Counted from the first letter of the stretch, positions 27,184 to 36,672 are shown. The stretch is 50,319 bases of DNA from Prevotellaceae bacterium (GCA_021772015.1 JAETNS010000017.1:1-50319), one strand, 5' to 3'. Notes: a model not told the origin generated them from the letters alone. Made by a program: numbers and translations.

Positions 27184-28158
27184 TCAGAATGCCTTTATAC
27201 AAAGATCGGTCACCCATATCCAGAGGGGGCAGAAAGCGATGAAGAGTATCACAGACAAAGCCAGCGAAGAGGTACCGGTGGCGACATAAGTGTCATATTC
27301 ATCGGCAATGATCACACCCGAGAAGGCGGGAGGCAATGCGCCGGCGACAACCAGCATCTTGAGGTTGAGGGGATCCATCTTGAAAATCAAGCCGACCACC
27401 AGCAACAACGCCGGCATCACTATCAGTTTCATGATCGAGCCAAGCACAGCCTGCCAGTTGATAGTCACCTTTACGGCTGAAAGCGTCACACCTGCGGCGA
27501 ATACCGCCAAAGAGGCATTCGCGCCTTTGATCAGGTCAAATGATGGAGAAGCCCATTTGGGCCAGGGCAAACCGATGATCACCCACACAACCGCCAGGAT
27601 AGGAGCCCAGGCCACAGGCTGGGCCAAAGCATGAAGCACAGGAGCCCACGCCGACGGACGTTTCTTTCCGGCCGGCTGTGGATTGGTCTTCTCAAGGGAT
27701 GCATTCAGCAGGGATAGACCGACGGGGATTCCGACCGCATTGACGACGATTCCCACGATGGCGACTACAAGAGCCACATAAGGTGTCGTCCCGAAAATAG
27801 GTTCCAGAACGGCAAAGCCAAGGAATCCGATTGTAGAAGAGCCGCTGATAAGAGCCATGATTGCCGCATCCGCCCCTGTGTTTTTCTTGAAACACCATTT
27901 ATAGACATAATAGACAAGCATGAAGCAGAACATCATGACAATCAATGAGATCAGAGACAGTTTGATGTCCTGGACCAGCATTTCGCGCGAGGCATCGACT
28001 ATCGACACGAACAACGCGGCAGGAAGGGCGTAGTCAAGCACGACCTTGTTGAACGCCTTGGCGTTCTCCCCGCTAAAGATCCCTTTCTTGCCGGATATGT
28101 AGCCGGCAAGCATCACGACGATGATAGGGACAATCGCATATAACAGAATGTGTACCAT
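27184..28158 (-). CDS. AEC-family permease, likely oxalate or formate transport
   Basis: A 324-residue inner-membrane protein of the auxin efflux carrier family with about ten hydrophobic helices in two halves joined by a charged loop (LEKTNPQPAGKKR). The start (YAIVPIIVVMLAGYISGKKG) and the conserved asparagine/proline-containing helix (VVLDYALPAALFV) are typical. E. coli has an AEC gene, yfdV, next to frc and oxc homologues, and the same three-gene set occurs here. I therefore infer oxalate uptake or oxalate/formate exchange, which is not proven. It lies 55 bases after oxc on the same strand. There is no OxlT-type antiporter in the window. Confidence 0.85.
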   Translation of the reverse strand: MVHILLYAIVPIIVVMLAGYISGKKGIFSGENAKAFNKVVLDYALPAALFVSIVDASREMLVQDIKLSLISLIVMMFCFMLVYYVYKWCFKKNTGADAAIMALISGSSTIGFLGFAVLEPIFGTTPYVALVVAIVGIVVNAVGIPVGLSLLNASLEKTNPQPAGKKRPSAWAPVLHALAQPVAWAPILAVVWVIIGLPWPKWASPSFDLIKGANASLAVFAAGVTLSAVKVTINWQAVLGSIMKLIVMPALLLVVGLIFKMDPLNLKMLVVAGALPPAFSGVIIADEYDTYVATGTSSLALSVILFIAFCPLWIWVTDLCIKAF

Positions 28159-28213
28159 ATTATTTGAAACGTGAGGTTAATATAATCAACAGACTCGTCA
28201 TGAGCATTTGATG

Positions 28214-29971
28214 TCAGACAGTGATATCAATCAGAGGCGCGGGATTGAGATAGCCTATATGACCGCTCTCCTTCCCGGAATCAGCAGCCAGCTGCACATC
28301 AATCAATGCCGGAGCCTTGGAAGCGATGGCCTCTTTCAAGGCTGCGGAGAACTCGTCGGGCGTTGTGACATAATAGGTCTTTGCTCCGAAAGCTTCGCCC
28401 AACTTGTCATAACGGGCGTTCACGTCAAGGGTGGTAGGCGCAGGATCGGTGGTGCCGTCAAGTGTTTTCCCTACTCCGTTGTAGATACCTCCGTTATTGA
28501 AAATACAAACCGTCACAGGCAGTTTGAAACGGCAGATGGTTGAGAAATCCATCCCGGAGAAACCAAAAGCGGAGTCTCCCTCGATTGCCACGACAGATTT
28601 ACCGGTCGCTACAGCCGCACCTATGGCAGAGCCCATGCCCATACCCATGATAGCCCATGTAGCACAATCCACACGATGACGGGGCAATGACATGTCGATA
28701 GTGTCGCGTGTGTCGTCAAGTGTGTTCGCTCCCTCATTGACAAGGATCACATCAGGATTGGACTCAATGACAGGTTTGGCTGCGCTCAATGCGCTCCAAT
28801 GGGTCATAGGCACGGTCTTGGCAGCAAGACGCTCGGCAAACTTGGCGTTCTTCTCTTTTGTCAGAGACTGCAGACCGGGAACCCATGAGGGATCCATTGA
28901 GAGCTTGACACCTTTCATTTTTTCCAGAATGGCTGTCAGAGAGCTTCTGAGATCACCGATGACAGGCGCGTCTATATGACGGTTGCAGTCGATCTCCTGA
29001 GGATCAATGTCAAGCTGTATGAACTTCCCTTGCTTGTTCCATTTGCCGCCGCCACGGCTCAACAGCCAGTTAAGGCGAGCACCTACAAGGACGACGACAT
29101 CGGCGTCCTCCATAATCTGCGAACGGCAGGAAAGAGCACTCAAAGGATGATTGTCAGGCAGGATACCTTTTGCCATGGACATCGGATAATAAGGTATCCC
29201 GGTTGTCTCAACCAATTCTTTCAACAAGTCCTCCACTTTAGCGTAGGCGGCTCCCTTGCCGAAAAGAAAAGCCGGTTTCTTTGCGGAAGCAAGCAAAGAG
29301 ACTGCACGGTCTACAGACTCCGGGGATGGAATCATCGCCGGTTGCGGATCAACCGGAACCTGCAACAACGCTTCTGCCGCATCATGGTCAAGGACTTGAC
29401 CCAAAGCCGGAGTCGTGATATCGAGATAAACACCACCTGGACGACCCGAAACGGCGGCTCTGTAGGCCCTTACTACTCCTGTCGGAATATCCTCGGCACG
29501 GTTCACACGGTAGGCTGCCTTAACCAGAGGCTTAGCCATGTTTAGCTGATCAAGCCCCTCATAAGTACCTTGGTCGAGATCGATAGGCTCACGGACAGAT
29601 GATCCGGAAATCTGGATCATAGGATAGCAATTGACTGTGGCATTGGCGGTAGCCGTAAGTCCGTTCAGGAAGCCCAAGGATGACACGGTCAACAAGACAC
29701 CGGGCTTGCCGGTGAGATAGCCGTGGGTCTGTGCGGCCATCCCCGCCTGCTGTTCGTGACGGAATCCTACGAAACGGATTCCTTGTCCCTGAGCGATGTA
29801 TGCGGCTTCGGTAACAGGGATCCCGACCAAACCATACATGGTGTCTATTCCGACAGCCTTCAAGGCACGGGCAAGGATATACATCCCCGTTACTTGATCA
29901 GGGAATTTTGGCGCGGGTTTGGAGCATCCGCAGTTCTGGGTGACTTTATCGGTTGTGTTTGTATCTGACAT
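28214..29971 (-). CDS. oxc: Oxalyl-CoA decarboxylase
   Basis: A 585-residue TPP-dependent enzyme that converts oxalyl-CoA to formyl-CoA and CO2. It has the catalytic Glu in FVGFRHEQQAG, the ISGSSVREPIDL segment, VNEGANTLDDTRD and the TPP/Mg motif GDSAFGFSGMDF...NNGGIYNG. These match the Oxalobacter enzyme family closely over the whole length. The frame is open up to 30142, but the ATG at 29971 gives the expected size with a short N-terminal extension holding two Cys (QNCGCSKP). The gene stands between frc and the AEC permease on one strand. The 249-base gap to frc has no obvious promoter. Confidence 0.95.
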   Translation of the reverse strand: MSDTNTTDKVTQNCGCSKPAPKFPDQVTGMYILARALKAVGIDTMYGLVGIPVTEAAYIAQGQGIRFVGFRHEQQAGMAAQTHGYLTGKPGVLLTVSSLGFLNGLTATANATVNCYPMIQISGSSVREPIDLDQGTYEGLDQLNMAKPLVKAAYRVNRAEDIPTGVVRAYRAAVSGRPGGVYLDITTPALGQVLDHDAAEALLQVPVDPQPAMIPSPESVDRAVSLLASAKKPAFLFGKGAAYAKVEDLLKELVETTGIPYYPMSMAKGILPDNHPLSALSCRSQIMEDADVVVLVGARLNWLLSRGGGKWNKQGKFIQLDIDPQEIDCNRHIDAPVIGDLRSSLTAILEKMKGVKLSMDPSWVPGLQSLTKEKNAKFAERLAAKTVPMTHWSALSAAKPVIESNPDVILVNEGANTLDDTRDTIDMSLPRHRVDCATWAIMGMGMGSAIGAAVATGKSVVAIEGDSAFGFSGMDFSTICRFKLPVTVCIFNNGGIYNGVGKTLDGTTDPAPTTLDVNARYDKLGEAFGAKTYYVTTPDEFSAALKEAIASKAPALIDVQLAADSGKESGHIGYLNPAPLIDITV

Positions 29972-30220
29972 ATCGGTATATTTATAATCGTTTGAATATT
30001 TTCTAAATCCGGCCTCTGGGACAATCTCCTGAAGACCATCTATAAAATAAGTTGTCAAGTTTTCAAGCGCCTGCCCGTGACCGACCACTGACGACAGTCC
30101 GACATGGGGCCGGCCGCGATGCAGGTGCCGAAAACGAAACAACCTAAACCTAAAAACTTAACAACTCTATAGCTGAAGTCAGGGAGTTACCTTAAAGCCA
30201 ATTCCCTGTGAGGATGAAGA
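29972..30220. other. frc-oxc spacer
   Basis: I find no gene and no full consensus promoter here. The gap is long for an operon, so it may hold a regulatory site that I cannot recognise. Confidence 0.35.
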
Positions 30221-31525
30221 TCATTTTGACGAAGCAGGAGCCTTGGGGAGCGGAGCTGTAGTACCGTTCTTGGCGAATTCCGCAATCTGTTCATCTGTAT
30301 AGCCGTAGGCTTTCAAGACCTCGTCGGTGTTGCCTCCCAATGTCGGGCAAGGACCATAGGCAGGCTGGAAGTTGGAAAGGGTGAAAGGCACGCCAACCGT
30401 GACAAACTCCCCTATTTTACCTCCCTGGTTGATCTTTACGAGAGTGTTGCCATCGTAAAGAGTCTCATCCTCCATGATCTCCTTGGTGTTGAGGACGGGA
30501 GCGACAGGCACACCTGCCTTTGAGAGGATTTCGGTGACTTCGTACTTGGTCTTGTCGATAGCCCATTCACCGATCCTTTTGTAGATCTCTTGTTTATGGC
30601 GGTCACGGGCATCAGCCGTATTGAAATCGGGATTAGTGAGCCAATCCTCGAAACCAAGAGCCTTGCAGGCAAGCTCGAAGTCTTTGGCTCCTCTCTGTAA
30701 GATGATGTAGGCATATGCGTTGGGATCTGTCTCCCAGCCTTTGCATTTGTAAGTCCAGCCGAGCACGCCAGAACCCTCCTGGTTACCGCTGCGGGGAACG
30801 AAGTCTCCGAACTTCTGATCGGGATACTGCGGGAACTGGGTCAGATATCCTATCCTGTCAAGTGTCAGCTGGTCGCGGGTCTTGATACGGCATAGGTTCA
30901 AGCACGCGTTATGCATCGATTGATAAACAAAACTCCCCTCTCCGGTATGCTGCCTCTGGAGCAAAGCCGCCAGAATGCCTATGGCACAATGCATGCCTGT
31001 GTTGGAGTCGCCAAGAGCCGCTCCTGACTGAGTCGGGATATTGTCAGGGCCTTCCCACCACCCGGTGGTTGAAGCTGCGCCGGCGGTAACCTGTGCCACC
31101 GGTTCATAAGCCTTCAGGTTGACATATTTTGAAGAAAGAGGGAATCCCTTGATCGTAGCGTAGACACAACGCGGGTTTATCTTGTGAACCGCGTCCCAGC
31201 CGAAACCGAGCTTGTCCATTGCCCCGGGATGGAGGTTTTCGATAAACACATCTGCCGTCTCAAGGAGTTTTGTCAGGATCGCCTTTCCGTCAGGGGTGGC
31301 CGCGTCAAGGGTAAGAGACTTCTTGTCGGAATTCAGCTGTAGGAAATAATAACTCGGACAATCAGGATCAAACTGAAGTTCATTACGGGTAGCGTCGCCG
31401 GAGCCGGGACGTTCGATTTTGATCACATCCGCTCCGAGCCATGCGAGGAGCTGCGTACATGAAGGGCCTGACTGCACATTGGTGAAGTCAATGACCTTGA
31501 TCCCCTGTAGAGGTGCTGTATTCAT
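30221..31525 (-). CDS. frc: Formyl-CoA:oxalate CoA-transferase family protein
   Basis: A 434-residue class III CoA-transferase. In oxalate breakdown it moves CoA from formyl-CoA to oxalate, giving oxalyl-CoA for Oxc. The catalytic Asp is in GAALGDSNTG, the conserved Gln in FTNVQSGP and the Tyr in KAYEPVAQ. Two substrate-site features differ from the Oxalobacter enzyme as I remember it: the Trp after the TRG/TRN motif is Glu (ATRNELQ), and the glycine loop before the Gly-Trp pair reads QEGSGVLGW instead of GGGGQPGW. An extended C-terminus is Lys/Ala/Pro rich. Context still favours oxalate, but another acid or CoA donor is possible. It is the first gene of the oxalate set. Confidence 0.88.
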   Translation of the reverse strand: MNTAPLQGIKVIDFTNVQSGPSCTQLLAWLGADVIKIERPGSGDATRNELQFDPDCPSYYFLQLNSDKKSLTLDAATPDGKAILTKLLETADVFIENLHPGAMDKLGFGWDAVHKINPRCVYATIKGFPLSSKYVNLKAYEPVAQVTAGAASTTGWWEGPDNIPTQSGAALGDSNTGMHCAIGILAALLQRQHTGEGSFVYQSMHNACLNLCRIKTRDQLTLDRIGYLTQFPQYPDQKFGDFVPRSGNQEGSGVLGWTYKCKGWETDPNAYAYIILQRGAKDFELACKALGFEDWLTNPDFNTADARDRHKQEIYKRIGEWAIDKTKYEVTEILSKAGVPVAPVLNTKEIMEDETLYDGNTLVKINQGGKIGEFVTVGVPFTLSNFQPAYGPCPTLGGNTDEVLKAYGYTDEQIAEFAKNGTTAPLPKAPASSK

Positions 31526-31673
31526 AATAGTAAGTTTGTTTCTTGAATCAGGTTGTTTTCAACGGTATAACGTATGCCGGGCGGAAACTTCCTCTGAATT
31601 TGATTTTGACATTATAACATACCTCCCGTATGATTGGTTCAAAAAATTAACATAACCCCGTACTTGGGATAAA

Positions 31674-31717
31674 ACGAAACGCTGTGCCAAAATTTTGAGT
31701 TTTGACACAGCGTCGTT
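31674..31717 (-). repeat. Hairpin, copy B of the dispersed palindromic repeat; probable feoB terminator
   Basis: ACGCTGTGCCAAAA (31679-31692) pairs with TTTTGACACAGCGT (31700-31713) with one mismatch. Read on the reverse strand it matches the core of the hairpin at 17310-17346 at nearly every base, and it has the same orientation relative to the gene upstream of it. Confidence 0.7.
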
Positions 31718-31738
31718 ATGTGTGTAGCCTCTGAGGAA

Positions 31739-34138
31739 TCAGAACATCAAGAACAGCCTATAAGCACCAAACGCGAAAATCCACGCCACGACGGTATTAT
31801 AGACTATGGTGAACGCGCCGTAGCCCCAATGGCCTGATTCTTTTACAATGGCAACGACTGTCGCAAGACAAGGACAATACAACAATATGAAAATCATGAA
31901 CGCCAAAGCTGACGCAGGGGTGAAATCGGGATGTCCGGTCACGGGATTGACAGCTGTCAGACGAGATGACAGTGCCTGGTCGGTGGCCTCATCCGATCCT
32001 GTGTAAAGCACTCCGAGCGTGGAGACCACAATCTCCTTCGCAGGGATTCCGGCGACAATCGCCACTGTGCCTTGCCAGGAACATCCCAACGGCTCCATTA
32101 CCGGCTGCACAGCCTTGCCTACTGATTCAAGATATGAATCCTGCGACGGATTCTCCGAGTTACCCAAGGGGAAATAATCCAATGCCCAGACAATCACGGA
32201 TGCCACAAGGATTATTCCACCCATTTTCTGAAGATATTGTTTCCCTTTCCACCACATATGTCGCAATGAGGTCTTCATTGTCGGCACGCGATATGGGGGC
32301 AATTCCATCACAAAAGGGGTCTCATCAACTTTGAAAAAGAAACGCCGCAACAATCTGGCTGTCACCATAGCCACAACGACACCGAGGAGGTACATCCCAA
32401 GAAACACAAGGGCGGCATGAGAGTCGAAGAAAGTCCCTATCAGTAAAACATAGACCGGCAACCGCGCCGAACAAGACATGAATGGAGTTATAAGCACCGT
32501 TATTATCTTTGATGACCGGCTCTCTATGGCCCGGCTGGCCATAACGGCTGGGACATTGCATCCGAAGCCCATGACAAGGGGGATGAACGACTTGCCATGA
32601 AGGCCTATCTTATGCATCAGCTTGTCCATTATGAACGCCGCGCGGGCCATATATCCCGAATCCTCCATGAATGATATGAAGAAGAAGAGTATCATGATAT
32701 TGGGGAGGAAGACAATCACTCCTCCTACTCCTCCTATCACCCCATTGGCCAGAAGGTCTTTCAATGGCCCGGGCGACATATTCTCCCTCACGAATGCCGC
32801 GAGCCAGTCAACACCTGCCTGAATCCAGTCGGCAGGATATGCCCCGATGAAGAATGTGATCCAGAATATGAACGCCATTACACAAAGGAAGAGGGGGAAT
32901 CCGAAGAGACGGCTTGTTACCAGCACATCCAGAATATGTGTGGTCGTGACAGTTTGCGCCTGAGGCTGCTTCATGGTCTCTGCCAATGCCCCGGAAATGA
33001 ATCCATACTTGTCGTCCGCGATCATCGAGGAGATATCCTCCCCCGGGTTATGTCGTTCAAGATATTCGAGCTGGCGGTCACGCAAGTCGAGGATTTCCTT
33101 GGCCTGTTTCGATTCCTTCACAAGCTCCTCGATCTCCGCATCACGCTCCAACAATTTAATACCAAGATATCGGGCGCAGAACTGCTGGTTTATGGTCTTG
33201 TCTTTCTTCAGTGAATCCTTGATCTCGGAAAGCGCACGCTCAAGATCCTGACTGAGCTTCACATGTATATGACGCACGACAGGATTTTTCCCTTCATACA
33301 CCTGTATGATCGTATCGAAAAGCCTGTCGATCCCCTCCCCTGTCCGGCTTACGGTCGGCACCACGGGTACGCCGATCATATTGCCAAGAGCCTCGAAGTC
33401 AAACACCGCCCCCGATCGCCGGAGCTCATCAAACATGTTCAGAGCTATCACCATGGAATGGTCCATATCGATCAGTTCTGTGGTCAGATACAGGTTGCGT
33501 TCGAGATTGGAGGCATCTACAACATTGACGATCACATCAGGATTGTGATCTTTCAGATAGTTCCTGACATATCGTTCCTCGGGAGAATAGGCCGACAAAG
33601 AATAAGTGCCCGGCAAATCAACAATATTGAACGTATAGTCTCCATGTCGGAAAGTCCCGGTCTTTGAATCTACAGTCACGCCTGAATAATTCCCCACATG
33701 TTCCTTCGCGCCGGAGGCTATGTTGAACAGGGAAGTCTTGCCGCAATTGGGATTACCGATAAGAGCCACATTTATTGTATTCCTCCTACCGACGAATTCT
33801 CCACGGTGATGCTCGTCAAGCCCCCCATCATCCTCCATAGTGAAATCTGAGACAAATTTTGATTGTTTTTCTGCAGAAAACCCATTATGGTCCGTGTCCG
33901 GGCTGCCAGCCTCCTTAATCGGCATCACTTCAATAAGGGATGCTTCAGTACGCCGAAGTGAGACCTCATAATTCATCAGCCGGTATTTTACCGGGTCACG
34001 CAAAGGAGCCGACAATAAAGCGGTTATTTTCCGTCCCTTCACAAAACCCATCTCCATGACCCTTTTACGAAAGGCTCCATGCCCGAGAATCTTCACAATC
34101 ACAGCCGACTCGCCGGTTTTCAAATCAGATAATCTCAT
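31739..34138 (-). CDS. feoB: FeoA-FeoB fusion, ferrous iron transporter
   Basis: A 799-residue inner-membrane Fe(II) transporter. Residues 1-75 form an SH3-like FeoA domain (MRLSDLKTGESAVIVKILG) fused to FeoB. The G domain has GNPNCGKTSLFN, DLPGTYSLS and NMFDE. The membrane part contains two Gate-type regions, with the conserved GFGCNVPA and IPAKEIV motifs. FeoA-FeoB fusions are common in Bacteroidota. It is transcribed alone and ends at a palindromic hairpin. No Fur or FeoC gene is adjacent, and I could not identify a Fur box with confidence. Confidence 0.95.
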   Translation of the reverse strand: MRLSDLKTGESAVIVKILGHGAFRKRVMEMGFVKGRKITALLSAPLRDPVKYRLMNYEVSLRRTEASLIEVMPIKEAGSPDTDHNGFSAEKQSKFVSDFTMEDDGGLDEHHRGEFVGRRNTINVALIGNPNCGKTSLFNIASGAKEHVGNYSGVTVDSKTGTFRHGDYTFNIVDLPGTYSLSAYSPEERYVRNYLKDHNPDVIVNVVDASNLERNLYLTTELIDMDHSMVIALNMFDELRRSGAVFDFEALGNMIGVPVVPTVSRTGEGIDRLFDTIIQVYEGKNPVVRHIHVKLSQDLERALSEIKDSLKKDKTINQQFCARYLGIKLLERDAEIEELVKESKQAKEILDLRDRQLEYLERHNPGEDISSMIADDKYGFISGALAETMKQPQAQTVTTTHILDVLVTSRLFGFPLFLCVMAFIFWITFFIGAYPADWIQAGVDWLAAFVRENMSPGPLKDLLANGVIGGVGGVIVFLPNIMILFFFISFMEDSGYMARAAFIMDKLMHKIGLHGKSFIPLVMGFGCNVPAVMASRAIESRSSKIITVLITPFMSCSARLPVYVLLIGTFFDSHAALVFLGMYLLGVVVAMVTARLLRRFFFKVDETPFVMELPPYRVPTMKTSLRHMWWKGKQYLQKMGGIILVASVIVWALDYFPLGNSENPSQDSYLESVGKAVQPVMEPLGCSWQGTVAIVAGIPAKEIVVSTLGVLYTGSDEATDQALSSRLTAVNPVTGHPDFTPASALAFMIFILLYCPCLATVVAIVKESGHWGYGAFTIVYNTVVAWIFAFGAYRLFLMF

Positions 34139-34192
34139 CCTTTATCGTCAAATCTTTAAACGCCCTGCAAAGGTCGTAAAAAAATCAGTGAC

Positions 34193-34230
34193 ACCGTAAA
34201 AAATCCAATTCCGACACTTGGAATTGGATC
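34193..34230 (-). terminator. Terminator downstream of murI
   Basis: ATCCAATTCC (34203-34212) and GGAATTGGAT (34220-34229) form a 10-bp stem followed on the reverse strand by TTTTTT. It can end the transcript coming from murI. Confidence 0.75.
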
Positions 34231-34293
34231 ATGATATAACTTTATTTAACAATGATGTCATATAAATTTTTCTTCACAGCGATTTTTAGACTA

Positions 34294-34372
34294 TTTTTGG
34301 TCAGTTTTAGCCGAATTTGAGGTAAGCGATGCAGGCATCGCGACCGAAAATGAGGATAAAAATGGCCAAAAA
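34294..34372. repeat. 79-base imperfect palindrome, candidate dispersed element
   Basis: The outer 19 bases (34294-34312 and 34354-34372) pair with only two mismatches and one wobble. The centre is a perfect GCGATGC/GCATCGC hairpin with a two-base loop (34326-34341). It lies alone in the murI-feoB gap. It may be a structured RNA or a small non-autonomous insertion. Confidence 0.6.
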
Positions 34373-34439
34373 GAGGCAAAAAGCGCAAAGAAAAACATGT
34401 TTAAGAAAAAATTTAGATGACTCCAATATCTCATTTCTA

Positions 34440-35276
34440 TCATGAAAGGCTTATCTGGGAGGCTTCGACCGGCCTGCCGAGAAACATAGAAGCCATCCGA
34501 GAGAAAGAGTCTGCCCTTTCGGTCGTAAGGTATGCGGTTGAGGAGGACCGGGACAATCTGCTTTCCATCTCGGGATGACGGTGAAGGTAATCGACAAGCG
34601 ACCGTGCCACTATATCACCCTGCGAGACCAGACTGACATGTTCGGGCAACGCCCTGCGTATCTTGGGATACAAGATTGGGTAATGTGTGCAACCAAGTAT
34701 GACCGTATCGATATCGGGATCAGCTGAAATCAGACAATCGGCATCCTTGTTGACAAAATAGTCAGCTCCTGGATTGTTCCCCTCGTTATTCTCCACAAGA
34801 GGCACCCACATCGGACAGGCGTGGCTTGTCAGCGACATCGCGGGGAACAGTTTCTCCACCTCAAGCCTGTAAGAGTCACTCCTGACAGTGCCGGGAGTGG
34901 CAAACAGCCCTACATGGCCGGTCCTTGACAAATCTCCGAGAGCCTCGACAGTCGGACGTATGACACCCAGCACTCTTCTCGACGGATCTATTAGCGGCAG
35001 GTCATTCTGCTGAATGGTACGAAGAGCCTTCGCAGAAGCTGTGTTGCATGCAAGTATCACCAGGCGGCATCCGCGTGAAAACAATTCATTCACAGCCTGC
35101 AAAGTGAAACGATAAACAATGTCAAAAGATCGCGTCCCGTAAGGCGCGCGGGCATTATCGCCAAGATATAGATAGTCGTACAGGGGAAGATAGCGTTGTA
35201 TCTCCTTTAGAATCGTCAGGCCTCCATATCCCGAATCAAACACCCCTATCGGAGACTCCATTGGTTTGAGACTCAT
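34440..35276 (-). CDS. murI: Glutamate racemase
   Basis: A 278-residue cytoplasmic enzyme that makes D-glutamate for peptidoglycan. The two catalytic Cys motifs are present, LACNTASAKAL and LGCTHYPIL, and the N-terminal FDSGYGGLTIL is diagnostic. Length is standard, with a short C-terminal extension. Its start overlaps the stop of the histidine phosphatase gene by four bases, so the two are translated together. The pairing has no evident biochemical logic. Confidence 0.95.
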   Translation of the reverse strand: MSLKPMESPIGVFDSGYGGLTILKEIQRYLPLYDYLYLGDNARAPYGTRSFDIVYRFTLQAVNELFSRGCRLVILACNTASAKALRTIQQNDLPLIDPSRRVLGVIRPTVEALGDLSRTGHVGLFATPGTVRSDSYRLEVEKLFPAMSLTSHACPMWVPLVENNEGNNPGADYFVNKDADCLISADPDIDTVILGCTHYPILYPKIRRALPEHVSLVSQGDIVARSLVDYLHRHPEMESRLSRSSSTAYLTTERADSFSRMASMFLGRPVEASQISLS

Positions 35277-36598
35277 TGTTGTGAACGTACTATGACGGCC
35301 GTTGCGTCATCAGCCTGCGATTTAAGAAACTCACGAGCTGAAGACCATTTATAGAAATGAGGAGTGACAGATGGTATCGGGAGTTCCACGTCATGCTCGT
35401 TCATCATAAACTTGACGAGGATTTCTCCTTCCCCGTCAACCGGACGGAAAAATATCGCCTGCATGTTTGAGGCCATAGGAGTAACCTTGAAATTGGCCCA
35501 AGCCTCCTCTACTTTTTCAGGATCAGACTCTTCTCCGCAAAAGCCGTCGAGCTTCATAAGAGCGGCCAAGGGGGTAATGTTACCGTCATGTCCGAAGCGC
35601 AAGGTCGCCCCGGCTTTCTGTCCGGCTATATATTCGTCAGCCGTAAGAATGATATTGTCAAGCAGATTGCGGGCATTGGCGACGATAAGACCTTCTGACA
35701 TCGGGAAAGAAGAATTATGCATGTAGAAGGAAAGATTGTTCACCCGCCACAAAGAGTAAAGCTCTTCGGGAGTGAATATGTCGAAGAACCCTGCGGGAGT
35801 CTCCATGTTCTGCATGTCGACCGCCACCCAATAGAGACCCCACATCATTTCCTCTGATGACAACGGCAGCTCCTCTGTCGAAGTAAACAGGGATCGGGAA
35901 AGACGTGACGGATTGATATTCCCTTTCTCGAAATCATCATACATCTTTTTCCAAGGCCCTCGTTCGGAATTCCATTCAGCCGCCTGAGGTGTCCACCAAC
36001 AGAGGTGGCTCATCCAACGCTTTGAAGATTCCTTGGGAATATTCAATGCTGGGTTCATTTCCTTTAATCCCTCGCAAAAGGCCATCATGGAATGGGCGCA
36101 ACGTATCACCTGTGTCGAGCGGGCTGTTATCTCCGCGCTGTCAGGGAAAGCTGTCGGATAGCTTTCATACATCCTCCGGGCAATCTCCTTGTGCTGTCTG
36201 GCACCGAGAGGGGTCAGTTCTCCTCCCCGCCCGTCTGCTTCAGCCCAGACCAATTCCAGACGGCGCAACACATCCTTTCCCAGCGGAGTCAGCACACCTA
36301 TTGAGTCAGCTGCCTGAAAATGCCTGATCACCCTCAGATAGTCATCGTCGGAAATAAGGTAGCGCGATCCATGCCGTCCATAATGGGAAACGTAAAATGC
36401 CTCATAACCGTCAGGAGCGACAGCCAGAGAGTCAGCCGGACCCGGATACGCGTAATAGACTCCGCCCGCTTTCGTCGGGTTAACCATTACCTCTTCCTTG
36501 ACAGTGAGACCGTTAGCCGTCAGACCGGCAAATAGGGAAAAAGAAAGTAACGCGACGGTGGCTCTTCTCTTTAATATATTTAATATCTGTCTGTGCAT
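35273..36598 (-). CDS. Periplasmic histidine-type acid phosphatase (phytase/MINPP-like)
   Basis: A 441-residue exported protein with a signal peptide in its first 30 residues. The histidine phosphatase branch 2 motif RHGSR (YGRHGSRYL) carries the nucleophilic His, and the proton donor motif HD appears in RFGHDGNI. The alpha-helical insert between them is large, as in phytases and multiple inositol polyphosphate phosphatases of gut Bacteroides. I infer phosphate release from phytate or another phosphomonoester in the periplasm, but the exact substrate is unknown. It heads a two-gene unit with murI. Confidence 0.85.
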   Translation of the reverse strand: MHRQILNILKRRATVALLSFSLFAGLTANGLTVKEEVMVNPTKAGGVYYAYPGPADSLAVAPDGYEAFYVSHYGRHGSRYLISDDDYLRVIRHFQAADSIGVLTPLGKDVLRRLELVWAEADGRGGELTPLGARQHKEIARRMYESYPTAFPDSAEITARSTQVIRCAHSMMAFCEGLKEMNPALNIPKESSKRWMSHLCWWTPQAAEWNSERGPWKKMYDDFEKGNINPSRLSRSLFTSTEELPLSSEEMMWGLYWVAVDMQNMETPAGFFDIFTPEELYSLWRVNNLSFYMHNSSFPMSEGLIVANARNLLDNIILTADEYIAGQKAGATLRFGHDGNITPLAALMKLDGFCGEESDPEKVEEAWANFKVTPMASNMQAIFFRPVDGEGEILVKFMMNEHDVELPIPSVTPHFYKWSSAREFLKSQADDATAVIVRSQQ

Positions 36599-36640
36599 GA
36601 TCTGAATAAGTAAGATACTTAACTGTTTGTCACTTAAATT

Positions 36641-36672
36641 GGCGGGGACGCGCCAAAGCGCGTCCCTGCCAG
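36641..36672 (-). terminator. GC-rich hairpin ending the galactose operon
   Basis: GGCGGGGACGCGC (36641-36653) pairs with GCGCGTCCCTGCC (36658-36670) over 13 bp with one GU pair and a four-base loop. On the reverse strand AATTTAA follows. A 9-base direct repeat GTTTGTCAC flanks it at 36625-36633 and 36678-36686. Confidence 0.65.
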
